From contig CM040128.1 of the NCBI GenBank assembly GCA_022559845.1, forward strand, positions 177,188,413 through 177,252,412: 64,000 nt of DNA, read 5' to 3'. Shown one piece after another: positions 41,780-53,758 of this stretch; positions within the stretch are counted from its first letter, which is position 1; every line of letters begins with the position of its first letter. Source of the DNA: Amorphophallus konjac (taxonomy: Eukaryota; Streptophyta; Magnoliopsida; Alismatales; Araceae). The notes below the pieces were generated by a model, which saw only the letters and a program-made list of their open reading frames with translations, made no database searches and was not told the origin of the DNA. The translations under genes were made by a program, and so were the position numbers.

Positions 41780-43428
41780 TGTAGACACGCCATTCTTGAC
41801 GTTACAGTGAGTAAATCTCATATTACACTATGATACCCCAAGGCGGCCTTCACATTTTTAATTGCTCTGGTGATTTCCTATTTTTCTGATTTTTTTACAT
41901 TTTTCTGAATTTTTCCGTGAAAAATCGTGGAGGTGTCCAGGAGACTGGACGTCTCCATAAATTCATATATATATAATAATAATAATAATATAAAAAAATT
42001 GAAAAATCATGGAGGCGTCCAGGCGCCTGGACACCTCCATAAATAAAAATAATTAAAAAATTAAAAAATCAAAAAAATCATGGAGGCGTCCAGGAGGCTG
42101 GACGCCTCCATAAATGACACAAAAAAAATTGAAAAAAATAATAAAATAATAAATAAATATATATATATATTCTTGAAGACGTCCAGGAGACTGGACGCCT
42201 CCATCATCCGGCTCACGGGCGGCCCCGGCCATCGACTGACCGTTGCTCAGTCTGTCGTTTGAAAAGAATCCAAATCATGGAGGCGTCCAGGCCCCTGGAC
42301 GCCTCCATCGTTCAGCTCACGGGCGTCCCTGGCCACTGCCCGACCGTTGCTCAGCCTGTCGTTTAAAAAGAATCCAAATAATGGAGGCGTCCAGGCCGCT
42401 GGACGCCTCCATCATTCAGCTCACGGGCACCCCAGACCCCGACTATCCGTTGGCTGGATTGTAGTTCGAAAGGGATCCAATGCAATGGAGGCGTCCAGGC
42501 CCCTGGACGCCTCCATCGCTCAGGTCACGGGTGCCCCTGGCCACTGACCATCCGTCATCCGGTGAGATTGTCGTTTAAAAAAGAGCCAAATCATGGAGGC
42601 ATCCAGGCCCCTGGACGCCTCCATCCTCTAGAGCTCTATAAATAGAGGCCTACCCCCCTCAGTCCAGGGGTCGAAAAAGAGAGCGCCGGGAGGCTGTCGG
42701 ATTCCATTCCTAACCCGTGGGTGTTTTGTAGGTGAGGTTCTACCGGATTCCTAGGTGCCCGTGCTCGCAGGAGAAAGGCCGTCTTCGCCCGTCGCGCTCC
42801 CACGTCATCCCTACGCTACCGAGGCTCCGCCGAATCTCGCCATCGGCCATCCAATAAGCCATTCTCCTCTCTTTTTCCTTAGATATCTTGCATTCATCAT
42901 ATCGCATTTTTCACCCCCCCTTTTGGGGGAGTCTCTTCCTGTTCCTACGTTGGTATAATCACCATCCATCATAAGCATTTTCCTCCTACTCGTGTCCGAG
43001 AGGGGTTTAAAAGATAACACCAACCAGGTGTGTGTCCGGCCGTCATTTCGTTACTTGCATCGCTAGAATTGATTGCTGCACCTTCGTCTTTCTGATCCAC
43101 TTGTTATTTGTTTATCGTTGTTTTGCAAGGGTACTCAAGGAAAGTCCTCCCCGTCGACCGGCCGAAGGGGGAGGAAGAAGCAACCCACCATTTCCCGCTC
43201 TTGATGATTCACAGTTTCCGTGCATTATGCCAGGTACACGCGATCATTTCTTTTCATTGAGGTAACCCCTCTGGCAATCACATCCCTTTGGCATCCTACG
43301 TATGCTCTTTTCTCTGTTGACATGTTGCATGACCCCTTCCCCCATTAGCTTTTAGTTATTGCGAGTTTGTAGCCCGTCGCTCGCGTTTCTCGTTCCCTTT
43401 TGAGTGGATCTCCATTCGGCAGTCCACA
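41780..43428 (+). repeat. 3' LTR of element B
   Basis: 1649 bp from TGTAGACACGCC to TCCACA, followed by the AGTTG duplication. It holds the same eight palindromes (41928-42624) and TATAAATA at 42637-42644 and is not interrupted, so it shows the state of the LTR before A was inserted. Confidence 0.96.
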
Positions 43429-43433
43429 AGTTG

Positions 43434-43756
43434 GTGGGCCGCCGTCTTTGAGCTTCGGTGGAGCTGGCTGTTAGTACAATAATTGCAAGGTATAATTCTT
43501 CCATAGGTTGGTGTAGTAACAAAAGCACGTATTTCTTTATAGTAACAAAGACATGCCTGGTGGGACCTTTCCTGCCTTTCTTCTTTCTGTCAAAGAAAGT
43601 CCATAAACCATCTTCAAGGTTCTGATTGCCCCTCTTCCTCTTACAGGATGGGAAGAGGAGGGCACATCTCTCTGTTCGTTCGAGAGCTCTTCGTGCACTC
43701 GTACGCCACTCCATTCGTGCTACGCACCACCACCACTAACAACAGCAACAGCAGCG
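43434..43756. other. Junction of remnant F and element D
   Basis: 43434 to about 43475, minus reading, gives APPKLKDGGPP, which continues the pol remnant left of B. After that up to 43756 I see no coding on the minus strand. The plus strand has what looks like a leader ending in 'accactaacaacagcaacagcagcg' before the ATG at 43757. Where F ends and D begins is not visible. Confidence 0.5.
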
Positions 43757-43879
43757 ATGGCCGTAGTCACCTACGGCCCTCAAATCATCGCCAACCATGT
43801 CAGGTTCAGATACTTGGCGACCCCACTTGTGTTCAACGACTTTCCAACAGTCATTGGTTTGCCCTTTTTCCTGAGTGTC
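43757..43879 (+). pseudogene. First 41 codons of a frame interrupted by element C
   Basis: MAVVTYGPQIIANHVRFRYL onward is open to 43879 and ends exactly at the target duplication GTGTC. The frame resumes without shift at 53764 (VPMVEASF) on the other side of C and ends at 54525. The whole would be about 293 residues. This position, upstream of a gypsy gag, matches the extra first frame known in Ogre-type elements; homology is not shown. Not recognised as a known protein. Confidence 0.6.
43875..43879. repeat. Target site duplication of element C (left)
   Basis: GTGTC before TGATGG, repeated at 53759-53763 after CATCA. Confidence 0.95.
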
Positions 43880-46232
43880 TGATGGAGACATCATCCACAA
43901 TTCCCTTTGGCTAGGGTCCTCTTCACACTCCGGCATCATTTGAGTTCGGGCCTCTCTCTATAAAGACCCACTTATCCTTTTGTGCTATTTATTTGAGTCA
44001 TGTCCCTAGGTCTTGCATTTATTTTCCTAAGTTTGATTGTCATTAGATTGTGTAATGTGCTATTGGGCCCAATTCTTCGGGCTTGGTCCATGAGCCCCCC
44101 CCACCCCTTCGGTTATTTATTATTGAGTCTTTTTGTAAGGGACTTATTGTAAAATGTGGGCTTCCTATATATAGGGCCCCATTTCCTTCATTTGGAACTT
44201 AATGAATGATTCAATACAAAAGATTTCCATTTGAGTGTTCAAATCTAGTTTTAGAGGAGTGAATCCTATAGTTGGGTGAGAAGCCCTAGGGGAGTGATTC
44301 CCCACCCTACTCTCTCTCTATCCCTCTTTCTCTCTCCTCCCACTAAGGGGTTCGCCCCATTCATCTCTCCTCCCTCCTCCCAACCACCTCCAACCCCCAA
44401 CCACCCCCATTAATGCACTCCACTTCCCATAGCCTCCTTTACTCCACCCCCTAGTTCCAAGATAGAATCCTCCCCATTCCAACAAACTCCTCCCCATTCC
44501 AACACAATCAAACCCTTCCCCACACAACCCCACAACTTCCAAGGCCAGTTCAAATTTGAAAATCCTTCCCTCCAAGGCCTTGGGCCGCCCCTCCCCACTC
44601 CCATTAGGCTAGGTTCGCCCCCTTCCCCTTCATTCCACCCCATCATCCACTACCCCCTCCATCCCCCATTCCCCCTTACCTCCAGCTGAAACCTGCGACC
44701 TCCCCCTCTTCCTCCATCTCCCCTCCACCATTAGACCCCCCTCCACACCTCCCACAACCCCCCCTCTCACCCTTCATCCACCTCCCCTTCACCCTATACC
44801 CCATTCTCCTTATTCTATCTCGGTATTGGAAGTTGTCCCTTGGTTGCTGCTTGCAGTCCAGAAGTTGCAGATGAACCAGCAACTTGCAGCATCCACCACG
44901 ACCTCCTCCGGACGAGTTTGAAGACCCAAGAGCTTTCGTCGGAAGCGTCTGCTAGTCGCCTTCGCAACCGAAGTGGTTTCGTCTTCTTCCAATCTCCGAG
45001 TCGTCCAGGATGTCCATTCTCCCACAGCTGCGCGGTTCTGTCTCGGCTGAGGACCAGAGCCAGATTAGAATCTCTGCCCCGACGAACCCCAAAGGAATCA
45101 GTCCTCACGTCCTTCTTCAAAGTTCTTCATCGGTTTGTCTACTTTCATAATCAAGAAGCAGAAGCCCAGTCAGCATCCGGGAGCAGAAGTTACCAATTTT
45201 CTTCTACGATCGCGCGGCTCTGCCCTCCACAGTCTGCACCGACCCCTCCTCACTCTTCTGGTTCCACGGATCGTCCCCGACATCGGTTAGCATCCCCGTC
45301 AGTTTTGCTGCGAATAAGACTCGTCCACGATTCCAACGACTTCAACGGCGCTTGAATCCAAGGTCGGGAGCGGCCGGGACATTCTCTGCATCCTGCTGTT
45401 AGACATCTGCAGCTGCCGGCCCGAGAATCTAAAGCTCTGTTCAAACCACCATCCCAGTCAGCCTCGGTTCCAGAAGAAATTACAAAAATTCTGAGGCATT
45501 CCCTTCTCTGTTACAAAGATTTTTACGCCAGTCTCGCCATCAGAAGAATTCCTGAACGAGTCCTACAGCATCCACATCAACTACATGTCCCTGTTCGCAA
45601 ACAGCAGGCAGATTTGGTGCCGTCTCTTAATCAACCCTTTTCTCTCTAATTTCCCCACCCCGCTTGGCCGGCTGAAGGCCCCTCCCTGCGTGGAGGTAGT
45701 ATTGTTTGTAATTTCATTAACCCCCACCCCAAGATACCCCTCCTGCGAGAGGTGTAGTGGTGTAATTTGTTTGGGTAGGTCAAGCGACACCGCCGCGGCG
45801 TGTGGGGATCCACTCGCCTCCCCGCTCGCCCTCGTCTCCGACCGGGACCGGTTTCTTCAAACCGGTCGAGTAAGTGCTCAAACCTTCACTCCACTTAGTG
45901 CTTGTCTTTCAATATTAGTTCTTAATTCCACTGGTTATGCGAGTGAGAGCCCGATCCTCAAGCCCCATAAACTTGAGTGATCACCGTGGGAATATTACAA
46001 CCGGTGCCTTTGGCACTTTGTCGGCCCCCTTGATTTGGGCATCCCCACCCATTGGGAATCAAATCTTGGCCTTGCTGGCCCTCTACCAGCAAGGGCCCAA
46101 CCCCACATCCTCACCTTGGCATTGCCAAGTCACCCCGGGCTTGGGTGAGTGACGATAGAGGGGTGGCCCAACTTGGCCCGTTTTGAATGCGATTGTGCTT
46201 GCTTGCATTAGGTCCGAGGTTGTGTCACATCA
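43880..46232 (+). repeat. 5' LTR of element C
   Basis: It starts TGATGGAGACATCA, itself a 5-bp stem with a GAGA loop, and ends CACATCA. U3 is short: the TATA box TATATATA is at 44166-44173, under 300 bp from the start. The remaining 2 kb is pyrimidine-rich and has long open frames on both strands by composition, with no recognisable protein. Near the inner end there are three strong hairpins: GACCGGTTT..AAACCGGTC (45846-45867), CCTTGCTGG..CCAGCAAGG (about 46071-46096) and CTTGGCATTGCCAAG (about 46113-46127). Confidence 0.94.
44166..44173 (+). promoter_or_regulatory. TATA box of the C 5' LTR
   Basis: TATATATA in 'gggcttcctatatatagggcccc', repeated at 51691-51698 in the 3' LTR. Confidence 0.7.
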
Positions 46233-46234
46233 AT

Positions 46235-46246
46235 TGGTATCAGAGC
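46235..46246 (+). other. Primer binding site of element C (initiator tRNA-Met)
   Basis: TGGTATCAGAGC, an exact match to the common plant initiator-Met site, two bases after the LTR end. Confidence 0.93.
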
Positions 46247-46327
46247 AAGTCATTGACTTGTCTCTATCAAGTCTAAGTCCTAGGACCTTTGCATTGTGTG
46301 TCCAACCTCATTTGCCCCTTGTTTTGC

Positions 46328-48295
46328 ATGTCCACCCGTAGCAGTGCTAGTTACCGACCCGATCCGTCATCTTCAATTCCACCCATGGATCCCAATCCTC
46401 AACTCAATCAAGATGCTCTTAGGGAGGAACCCCAAGGCCAAATGAATAGGGTAGATGCTGCCCTTGCTAACATTCTTGCCCAACTAGAGTCCCTAACCAC
46501 TCGAATTGCCCGTCTAGAAGAACATGATAACCACCCAAGGAACCATGAACCTAGGGTCCACCCTCCACATGTTGACCCTCATAGAAAAGCCCCTCATCTA
46601 AGGGATAATGAACCAAGAATCCATCCACCACATGGTGAGTTGCATAGGAATGAGTTCCACCCAAGGAACAATGACCCAAGAGTCCCCCCTCCATATGTTG
46701 AGCCTCATAGGGACGAATTCCACCCAAGGTACAATGGACCAAGAGCCCATCATCCACGTGCTGATATTTATAGGGAGGACCTGGACCTTGATCTCTACCA
46801 TGACTATGAGAGGCCTCGCCACCATCACATTCATGAAAGGCGTCCACGGGATGACCCGGATGACCCTCTCTTAAGGATGATTAAAGTAGAGGCCCCAAAC
46901 TTTGATGGTTCCCATGAACCAAGTGTCTACCTAGAATGGGAGACCGCCATGGACCAATACTTTGAATGGTACCCAATGCCTGACCAAAGGAGGGTAAGAT
47001 TGGCCAAGATGCATCTCACTAAATTAGCCAAAACTTATTGGCTAAACCAAGAGGGTTTAAGAAGGATTAGGCGGGTAGAGCCTATTGATACTTGGGAGGG
47101 TATGAAGAACCAACTTAGGAACAAATACCTTCCCCAATCCTACCATCACATGCTCTTAGATGAATGGCAAAGCCTCACCCAAGAGGGGAAGACCGTAGTT
47201 GAGTACATTGAGAAGTTTGACTCCTATCTTTTGAAGTGTGGAGTTCATGAGGACCCGGCCGTTACCTTGTCCCGCTTTAGGAATGGGCTTCAAAGTCACA
47301 TCAAAAGAGAGCTTTTCATGAGAGATGTTGATAACCTTGAGATAGCTTATCAAATAGCTAGGGATGTAGAAAGATTCTCTAGGATCCCTCGATTTGCTAC
47401 TCCCCGACCGATCGATCCCAAAAACATGGGACCACGGCCCATTCCGGCCACTCCCATGAAAGCCCATAATCCAAGTGGGAGCACCCCATTAAGGCCTTAC
47501 AACCCCCCTCCCACCATCACTCCAAACAAACCCACCCCTAGTCACCCCCTCCCACGGAGGGAAGACATTCCCAAAGGCCCAAATGTAGGAACTACTTCTG
47601 GTAGCGGGCGTCAACAATGCTTTAGGTGTCAAGGGTTTGGCCACTTTGCGGGGCAATGTCCATCCAAGGGATTGTCTAGCTTGCTTATTGAGGAAGAAGC
47701 TCCACCCCAAAAAGAACTTGAAGATGTCATTGAGGACCATGAAGCCTCACTAGATTGGGAAGAGGAGTATGAAACCCAATACCTAGAGTCGGGTCTAGAG
47801 CACACCACTCCATCTTCCAACTCTCATCTAGGAGTGATTAGATGCACCCTCACCAAACCCCAAGAAGAGGATTGGCGTCGAACTTCAATATTTCACACCT
47901 TTGTCAAAATAGAGAACCATGTAAGGAAAGTGATCTTGGATAGTGGGAGTTGTGTCAATGCCGTGTCACCCGATACCGTCAAACTTCTTGGGCTAACTAT
48001 CACCCCTCACCCAAGCCCATACCGGGTTTCATGGATCAACAACAACTCCATCCCGGTCAACACTCAATGTCTTGTGCCTCTCACCTTCTCTTCATACCAT
48101 GATCAAATATGGTGTGACATCATACCCATGGAAGTAGGTAGCATCCTATTAGGAAGACCTTGGCTTTATGATGTAGATGCCACCATCTTGGGTAGGAGCA
48201 ACAAATGCACCTTTGAACATGAGGGTAAGACTATCCGTCTTAACCCCTCCCCACATCGTCCCATGACCAAGAGGGACACTCCCCCTCAAGGATAA
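46328..48295 (+). CDS. Gag and protease of element C
   Basis: I choose the ATG at 46328 (MSTRSSASYRPDPSSSIPPM); the frame is open a little further up but has no better ATG. In order: a short coiled coil (VDAALANILAQLESLTTRIA, near residue 45), then three to four copies of a His/Pro/Arg-rich repeat of about 28 residues (HPRNNDPRVPPPYVEPHRDE type), the gag core (LLRMIKVEAPNFDGSHEPSV.. to RDVERF), a complete zinc knuckle CFRCQGFGHFAGQC, and a retropepsin with VILDSGSCVNAV. It ends at TAA (48293-48295), where a Gln codon would join it to RT in the same frame. It packages and matures the particle. Confidence 0.92.
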   Translation: MSTRSSASYRPDPSSSIPPMDPNPQLNQDALREEPQGQMNRVDAALANILAQLESLTTRIARLEEHDNHPRNHEPRVHPPHVDPHRKAPHLRDNEPRIHPPHGELHRNEFHPRNNDPRVPPPYVEPHRDEFHPRYNGPRAHHPRADIYREDLDLDLYHDYERPRHHHIHERRPRDDPDDPLLRMIKVEAPNFDGSHEPSVYLEWETAMDQYFEWYPMPDQRRVRLAKMHLTKLAKTYWLNQEGLRRIRRVEPIDTWEGMKNQLRNKYLPQSYHHMLLDEWQSLTQEGKTVVEYIEKFDSYLLKCGVHEDPAVTLSRFRNGLQSHIKRELFMRDVDNLEIAYQIARDVERFSRIPRFATPRPIDPKNMGPRPIPATPMKAHNPSGSTPLRPYNPPPTITPNKPTPSHPLPRREDIPKGPNVGTTSGSGRQQCFRCQGFGHFAGQCPSKGLSSLLIEEEAPPQKELEDVIEDHEASLDWEEEYETQYLESGLEHTTPSSNSHLGVIRCTLTKPQEEDWRRTSIFHTFVKIENHVRKVILDSGSCVNAVSPDTVKLLGLTITPHPSPYRVSWINNNSIPVNTQCLVPLTFSSYHDQIWCDIIPMEVGSILLGRPWLYDVDATILGRSNKCTFEHEGKTIRLNPSPHRPMTKRDTPPQG

Positions 48296-50272
48296 CACCC
48301 CACCACCATACAAGTCTCGGGGAACTCCACCCCTCCAACTCCATCCCCTACCCAAACTCCCAAACAAAGTGGGACCTCGGGGTTGACCAAGGGTCTTCAT
48401 CTCATCACTAGGAAGGAACTTGAAGAGGAGATAGTTCAAGGAGTACCATTATGTGCGGTGGTCATTTGCATAGGAGAACCCACTTCCACCAATCCACATC
48501 CCATAGAAATCCAACAACTCCTAGAAGAATTCCATGATGTGTTCCCAACAGAGCTCCCGGACCAACTCCCTCCCATGCGGGATGTGCAACATGCAATTGA
48601 TCTAGTCCCGGGAGCCACTCTCCCAAACCTTCCTCATTATCGTCTCAATCCTACGAAACATGCCGAACTTAGGAGGCAAATAGAGGAACTCATTAGGAAG
48701 GGCTTCATTCGCATTAGCAAAAGCCCATGTGCCGTCCCGGCCCTTCTAACTCCCAAGAAGGATGGGTCATGGCGAATGTGTGTGGATAGTCGGGCCATTA
48801 ACAAAATCACCGTCAAGTATAGGTTTCCCATCCCTAGGCTTGATGACATGCTTGATATGTTAGCCGGAGCCACCATCTTCTCCAAAATTGACCTTAAGAG
48901 TGGCTATCACCAAGTTAGGATAAGGCCCGGGGATGAGTGGAAAATGGCTTTCAAAACCAAAGATGGCCTCTTTGAATGGTTAGTCATGCCTTTTGGGCTT
49001 TCAAATGCCCCAAGTACTTTCATGCGTCTTATGACAGAGGTCCTTAGGCCCTTCATTGGGATCTTTCTAGTGGTCTATTTTGATGATATACTCATCTATA
49101 GTCAATCCCAAGAAGCCCACCTTGATCACCTTAGCAAAGTTTGTACCATCCTTCGTCAAGAAAGCCTATTTGCCAGCTTAGGAAAGTGCCACTTCATGAC
49201 CACATCCCTCACCTTCCTAGGATTTGTGGTGTCAACCAAAGGCGTCTCCATGGACCCCGAGAAGGTCCAAGTTATCATTGATTGGCCGGAACCCCACACC
49301 CTTCACGAGGTCCGAAGTTTCCATGGATTGGCTACATTCTATAGGAGGTTTATTCGAGGGTTTAGCACTATCACTGGCCCCATCACCGATTGTCTCAAGA
49401 AGGGGACTTTTGTATGGACCAAATCGGCCTCTAAAGCCTTCCAAGAACTTAAGGAGAAGTTGACTCAAGCTCCGGTCCTATGCCTTCCCGATTTCTCTAA
49501 AGTCTTTGAAGTCACATGTGATGCATCCGGGATAGGGATAGGAGGGATTCTTAGTCAAGAGAGACACCCGGTAGCCTTCTTTAGTGAGAAGCTTTGTGAT
49601 GCTAGGACAAGATACTCCACTTATGACCAGGAGTTCTATGCCATGGTTCAATCCCTCCGACATTGGAGGCACTACTTGTTGCCCAAAGAGTTTGTCATCT
49701 TTTCCGACCATGAGGCCCTCAAATACCTCAATTCCCAACAAAAGTTAAATGCCCGACATGCCCGATGGGTTGAGTTCATCCAATCCTACACTTTTGTCAT
49801 CAAACACAAGGCCGGGAGTGAGAATCGAGCGGTGGATGCCCTTAGTAGGAAAGTTTCCTTGCTATCCACTATCCAAGTGGAAGTGACCGGATTTGATAGG
49901 ATCAAGGATGAGTACCCTAGCTGCCCCGACTTTGGGCACAGCTATACCACCTTGACCACCCCTTCTAGCAAGGAACATGGGGTATTTGTCTTAGAGGATG
50001 GGTTCCTCTTCAAGGGACCCAAGCTTTGCATCCCACGGACCTCACTCCGTGACTTCTTAATTTGGGAATTACATGCGGGAGGGCTAGCTGGCCATTTTGG
50101 AGTCCACAAAACCATTACCCTAGTTGAGGGACAGTTTTATTGGCCTAGTCTCAAGAGAGATGTAGGCAAGGTTGTGGGTCAATGCCGAACATGTGCCTCG
50201 GCCAAACAAGTGAAACAAAACACCGGCCTATATACCCCACTCCCATCCCCGACCGACCATGGCAAGACTTAA
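48296..50272 (+). CDS. Reverse transcriptase, RNase H and integrase finger of element C
   Basis: The frame is the same as gag-protease and only the TAA separates them; the first ATG inside is at 48383. RT has [54 protein letters not shown] and YFDD (near 49078). RNase H has [18 protein letters not shown] and [10 protein letters not shown]. Then comes the integrase finger: H and H in [14 protein letters not shown], then CRTCASAK. The reading fails near 50240, in 'ccactcccatccccgac', where one base is gained or lost; the tail to 50272 is out of frame. Confidence 0.93.
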   Translation, partial: HPTTIQVSGNSTPPTPSPTQTPKQSGTSGLTKGLHLITRKELEEEIVQGVPLCAVVICIGEPTSTNPHPIEIQQLLEEFHDVFPTELPDQLPPMRDVQHAIDLVPGATLPNLPHYRLNPTKHAELRRQIEELIRKGFIRISKSPCAVPALLTPKKDGSWRMCVDSRAINKITVKYRFPIPRLDDMLDMLAGATIFSKIDLKSGYHQVRIRPGDEWKMAFKTKDGLFEWLVMPFGLSNAPSTFMRLMTEVLRPFIGIFLVVYFDDILIYSQSQEAHLDHLSKVCTILRQESLFASLGKCHFMTTSLTFLGFVVSTKGVSMDPEKVQVIIDWPEPHTLHEVRSFHGLATFYRRFIRGFSTITGPITDCLKKGTFVWTKSASKAFQELKEKLTQAPVLCLPDFSKVFEVTCDASGIGIGGILSQERHPVAFFSEKLCDARTRYSTYDQEFYAMVQSLRHWRHYLLPKEFVIFSDHEALKYLNSQQKLNARHARWVEFIQSYTFVIKHKAGSENRAVDALSRKVSLLSTIQVEVTGFDRIKDEYPSCPDFGHSYTTLTTPSSKEHGVFVLEDGFLFKGPKLCIPRTSLRDFLIWELHAGGLAGHFGVHKTITLVEGQFYWPSLKRDVGKVVGQCRTCASAKQVKQNTGLYTPLPSPTDHGKT

Positions 50273-51468
50273 GTATGGACTTTGTGCTAGGACTACCCAA
50301 GACTCCTAGAAAGCATGACTCAATCTATGTGGCTGTTGATAGATTTTCCAAAATGGCTCACTTCATCCCATGCTTCAAAACATCCGATGCCTCCCATGTG
50401 GCTCGATTGTTTTTTGATGAGGTTGTCCGTCTCCACGGGCTACCTAAGACCATAGTCTCCGATAGGGATGTCAAATTCACTAGCTACTTTTGGAAAACTC
50501 TGTGGCATATGATGAGCACCCTCCTCAAATTCTCTACTGCCTACCACCCCCAAACAGATGGTCAAACCGAGGTTGTCAATCGGAGTCTAGGGAACCTTCT
50601 TAGGTGTCTTGTTGAGGATCGTCCCGGGAATTGGGATCTCATCTTACCACAGGCCGAGTTTGCATATAACAACTCCATCAATAAGTCCATTGGGATGAGT
50701 CCATTTGAAGCTGTGCATGGGTACAAGCCAAGAAACCCTTCCGATCTCATTCCCCTTCCCCAGCATGCTAGAGTGTCTATTTCAGCCGAGTCTTTTGCAC
50801 AACACATTAGAGAATTGCATGAAGAAATTCGCAAGCACATCAGCAAAAAGAATGAGGCTTATAAAAGGCTGGCCGACTCTCATCGGCGTCACCAAGAATT
50901 TCATGTGGGTGACTTTGTGATGGTAAGGACGGAGAGGCTCTCCCCGGGAGCCAACTCTAAACTGAGGCCACGTGGGGCTGGTCCCTTCCAGGTCTTGAGG
51001 CGCATTGGTGCAAATGCCTACGAGTTAGATCTCCCTGAGGAGTATGGAATAAGTCCCACATTCAATGTTGCCGACCTAGTGCCATATAAGGGACCCACGG
51101 TGGTACCTAGTGAGGCGATTGAGCCTACATCTTCCCTTGAGAGAGCACCCACCCGTGAGGAGAGACCACCAGCCAAGAGAGCCCAGCGTGAACAAATTGA
51201 ACAAATATTGGATGAACAAGTCACTACCACTCGGAGTAAGGTCTATGAGCGCTATCTCGTCAGGTGGAAGGATCGGCCTCCTTCGGAGGATTCTTGGGTG
51301 AGTCGGGAGAATCTCCAGCGGTTGGATCCGGACCTCCTCGAGCAGTACCACAGCCGGATGGACCCCTACTCGACGGAGTCGAGCTCTTCACAGCCCAGGG
51401 GATTTGATGGAGACATCATCCACAATTCCCTTTGGCTAGGGTCCTCTTCACACTCCGGCATCATTTGA
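50182..51468 (+). pseudogene. Integrase core and chromodomain-like tail of element C (out of frame with RT)
   Basis: From about 50240 the frame gives [20 protein letters not shown] (first Asp), IVSDRDVKFTS (second Asp) and PQTDGQTEVVNRSL (Glu), so the catalytic triad is intact. The C-terminus has the GPFQVLRRIGANAYELDLPE beta fold and then YERYLVRWKDRPPSEDSWVS, a chromodomain-like segment. In chromoviruses such a tail steers integration to marked chromatin. The frame runs 64 bases into the 3' LTR before its stop at 51468, so the last 20 residues are LTR-encoded. Only the frameshift near 50240 cuts it from RT. Confidence 0.9.
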
Positions 51469-53758
51469 GTTCGGGCCTCTCTCTATAAAGGCCCACTTAT
51501 CCTTTTGTGCTATTTATTTGAGTCATGCCCCTAGGTCTTGCATTTATTTTTCTAAGTTTGATTGTCATTAGATTGTGTAATGTGCTATTGGGCCCAATTC
51601 TTCGGGCTTGGTCCATGAGCCCCCCCTACCCCTTCGGTTATTTATTATTGAGTCTTTTTGTAAGGGAATTATTGTAAAATGTGGGCTTCCTATATATAGG
51701 GCCCCATTTCCTTCATTTGGAACTTAATGAATGATTCAATACAAAAGATTTCCATTTGAGTGTTCAAATCTAGTTTTAGAGGAGTGAATCCTATAGTTGG
51801 GTGAGAAGCCCTAGGGGAGTGATTCCCCACCCTACTCTCTCTCTATCCCTCTTTCTCTCTCCTCCCACTAAGGGGTTCGCCCCATTCATCTCTCCTCCCT
51901 CCTCCCAACCACCTCCAACCCCCAACCACCCCCATTAATGCCACTCCACTTCCCATAGCCTCCTTTACTCCACCCCCTAGTTCCAAGATAGAATCCTCCC
52001 CATTCCAACAAACTCCTCCCCATTCCAACACAATCAAACCCTTCCCCACACAACCCCACAACTTCCAAGGCCAGTTCAAATTTGAAAATCCTTCCCTCCA
52101 AGGCCTTGGGCCGCCCCTCCCCACTCCCATTAGGCTAGGTTCGCCCCCTTCCCCTTCATTCCACCCCATCATCCACTACCCCCTCCATCCCCCATTCCCC
52201 CTTACCTCCAGCTGAAACCTACGACCTCCCCCTCTTCCTCCATCTCCCCTCCACCATTAGACCCCCCTCCACACCTCCCACAACCCCCCCTCTCACCCTT
52301 CATCCACCTCCCCTTCACCCTATACCCCATTCTCCTTATTCTATCTCGGTATTGGAAGCTGTCCCTTGGTTGCTGCTTGCAGTCCAGAAGTTGTAGATGA
52401 ACCAGCAACTTGCAGCGTCCACCACGACCTCCTCTGGACGAGTTTGAAGACCCAAGAGCCATCGTCGGAAGCGTCTGCCAGTCGCCTTCGCAACCGAAGT
52501 AGTTTCGTCTTCTTCCGATCTCCGAGTCGTCCAGGAAGTCCATTCTCCCATAGCTGCGCGGTTCTGTCTTGGCTGAGGACCAGAGCCAGATTAGAATCTC
52601 TGCCCCGACGAACCCCAAAGGAATCAGTCCTCACGTCCTTCTTCAAAGTTCTTCATCGGTCTGTCTACTTTCAGAATAAAGAAGTAGAAGCCCAGTTAGC
52701 ATCAGGGAGCAGAAGTTACCAATTTTCTTCTGCGATCGCGCGGCTCTGCCCTCCACAGTCTGCACCGACCCCTCCTCACTCTTCTGGTTTCATGGATCGT
52801 CCCTGACATCGGTTAGCATCCCCGTCAGTTTTGCTGCGAATAAGACTCGTCCACGATTCCAACGACTCTGATGGCGCTTGAATCCAAGGTCGGGAGTGGC
52901 TGGGACATTCTATGCATCCTGCTGTTAGACATCTGTAGCTGCCGGCCCGAGCATCTGAAGCTCTGTTCAAACCACCATCCCGGTCAGCCTCGGTTCCAGA
53001 AGAAATTACAAAAATTCTGAGGCATTTCTTTCTCTGTTACAAAGATTTTGCCGCTGGTCTCGCCATCAGCAGAATTCCTGAACGAGTCCTACAGCATCCA
53101 CATCGACTACCTGTCCCTGTTCGCAGAGAGCAGGCAGATTTGGTGCCGTCTCTTAATCAACCCTTTTCTCTCTAATTTCTCCACCCCGCTTGGCCGGCTG
53201 AAGGCCCCTCCCTGCATGGAGGTAGTATTTTTTGTAATTTCATTAACCCCCACCCCAAGATCCCCCTCCTGCGAGAGGTGTAGTGGTGTAATTTATTTGG
53301 GCAGGTCAAGCGACACCGCCGCGGCGTGTGGGGATCCACTCGCCTCCCCGCTCGCCCTCGTCTCCGACCGGGACCGGTTTCTTCAAACCGGTCGAGTAAG
53401 TGCTCAAACCTTCACTCCACTTAGTACTTGTCTTTCAATATTAGTTCTTAATTCCGCTGGTTATGCGAGTGAGAGCCCGATCCTCAAGCCCCATAAAATT
53501 GAGTGATCACCGTGGGAATATTGCAACCGGTGCCTTTGGCACTTTGTCGGCCCCCTTGATTTGGGCATCCCCACCCATTGGGAATCAAGTCTTGGCCTTG
53601 CTGGCCCTCTACCAGCAAGGGCCCAACCCCACATCCTCACCTTGGCATTGCCAAGTCACCCCGGGCTTGGGTGAGTGACGATAGAGCGGTGGCCCAACTT
53701 GGCCCGTTTTGAATGCGATTGTGCTTGCTTGCATTAGGTCCGAGGTTGTGTCACATCA
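51405..53758 (+). repeat. 3' LTR of element C
   Basis: 2354 bp, TGATGG..CATCA, followed by GTGTC. It agrees with the 5' copy except for scattered single-base changes, by eye about 2 per cent. The purine-rich CAGGGGA before it is the likely plus-strand primer. Confidence 0.95.

Larger units (their letters stand above)
7995..43428 (+). mobile_element. Element B: giant Ty3/gypsy Tat-lineage retrotransposon with antisense genes
   Basis: Both LTRs, both copies of a 5-bp target duplication, a primer binding site, gag, protease, RT, two RNase H domains and integrase are present in plus orientation. The total span is 35.4 kb; without the nested element A it is about 24.7 kb. The second, archaeal-type RNase H between the usual RNase H and integrase is the hallmark of the Tat lineage (Tat/Ogre/Retand). 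After integrase there are about 12.6 kb containing antisense genes with introns. Extra frames, often antisense, between pol and the 3' LTR are known in Tat elements such as maize Grande. The pol frame is broken, so this copy is not autonomous today. Confidence 0.93.
43880..53758 (+). mobile_element. Element C: Ty3/gypsy chromovirus-type retrotransposon
   Basis: 9.9 kb with LTRs of 2353 and 2354 bp, a GTGTC target duplication, an initiator-Met primer site, gag-protease, RT-RNase H, integrase and a chromodomain-like C-terminus. The RT ([24 protein letters not shown]) and gag (FDGSHEPSVYLEWETAMDQY) suit the CRM/Reina/Galadriel side of the chromoviruses rather than Tekay; I do not decide among them. 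Only two breaks separate it from an intact frame: one TAA between protease and RT, and one frameshift before integrase. Confidence 0.93.

Noticed and set aside
44840..45355. Open frame of 171 residues in the C LTR (and its twin at 52366-52806)
   Set aside because: It lies wholly in U5, has no domain and differs between the two LTRs as non-coding DNA does; composition alone explains it.
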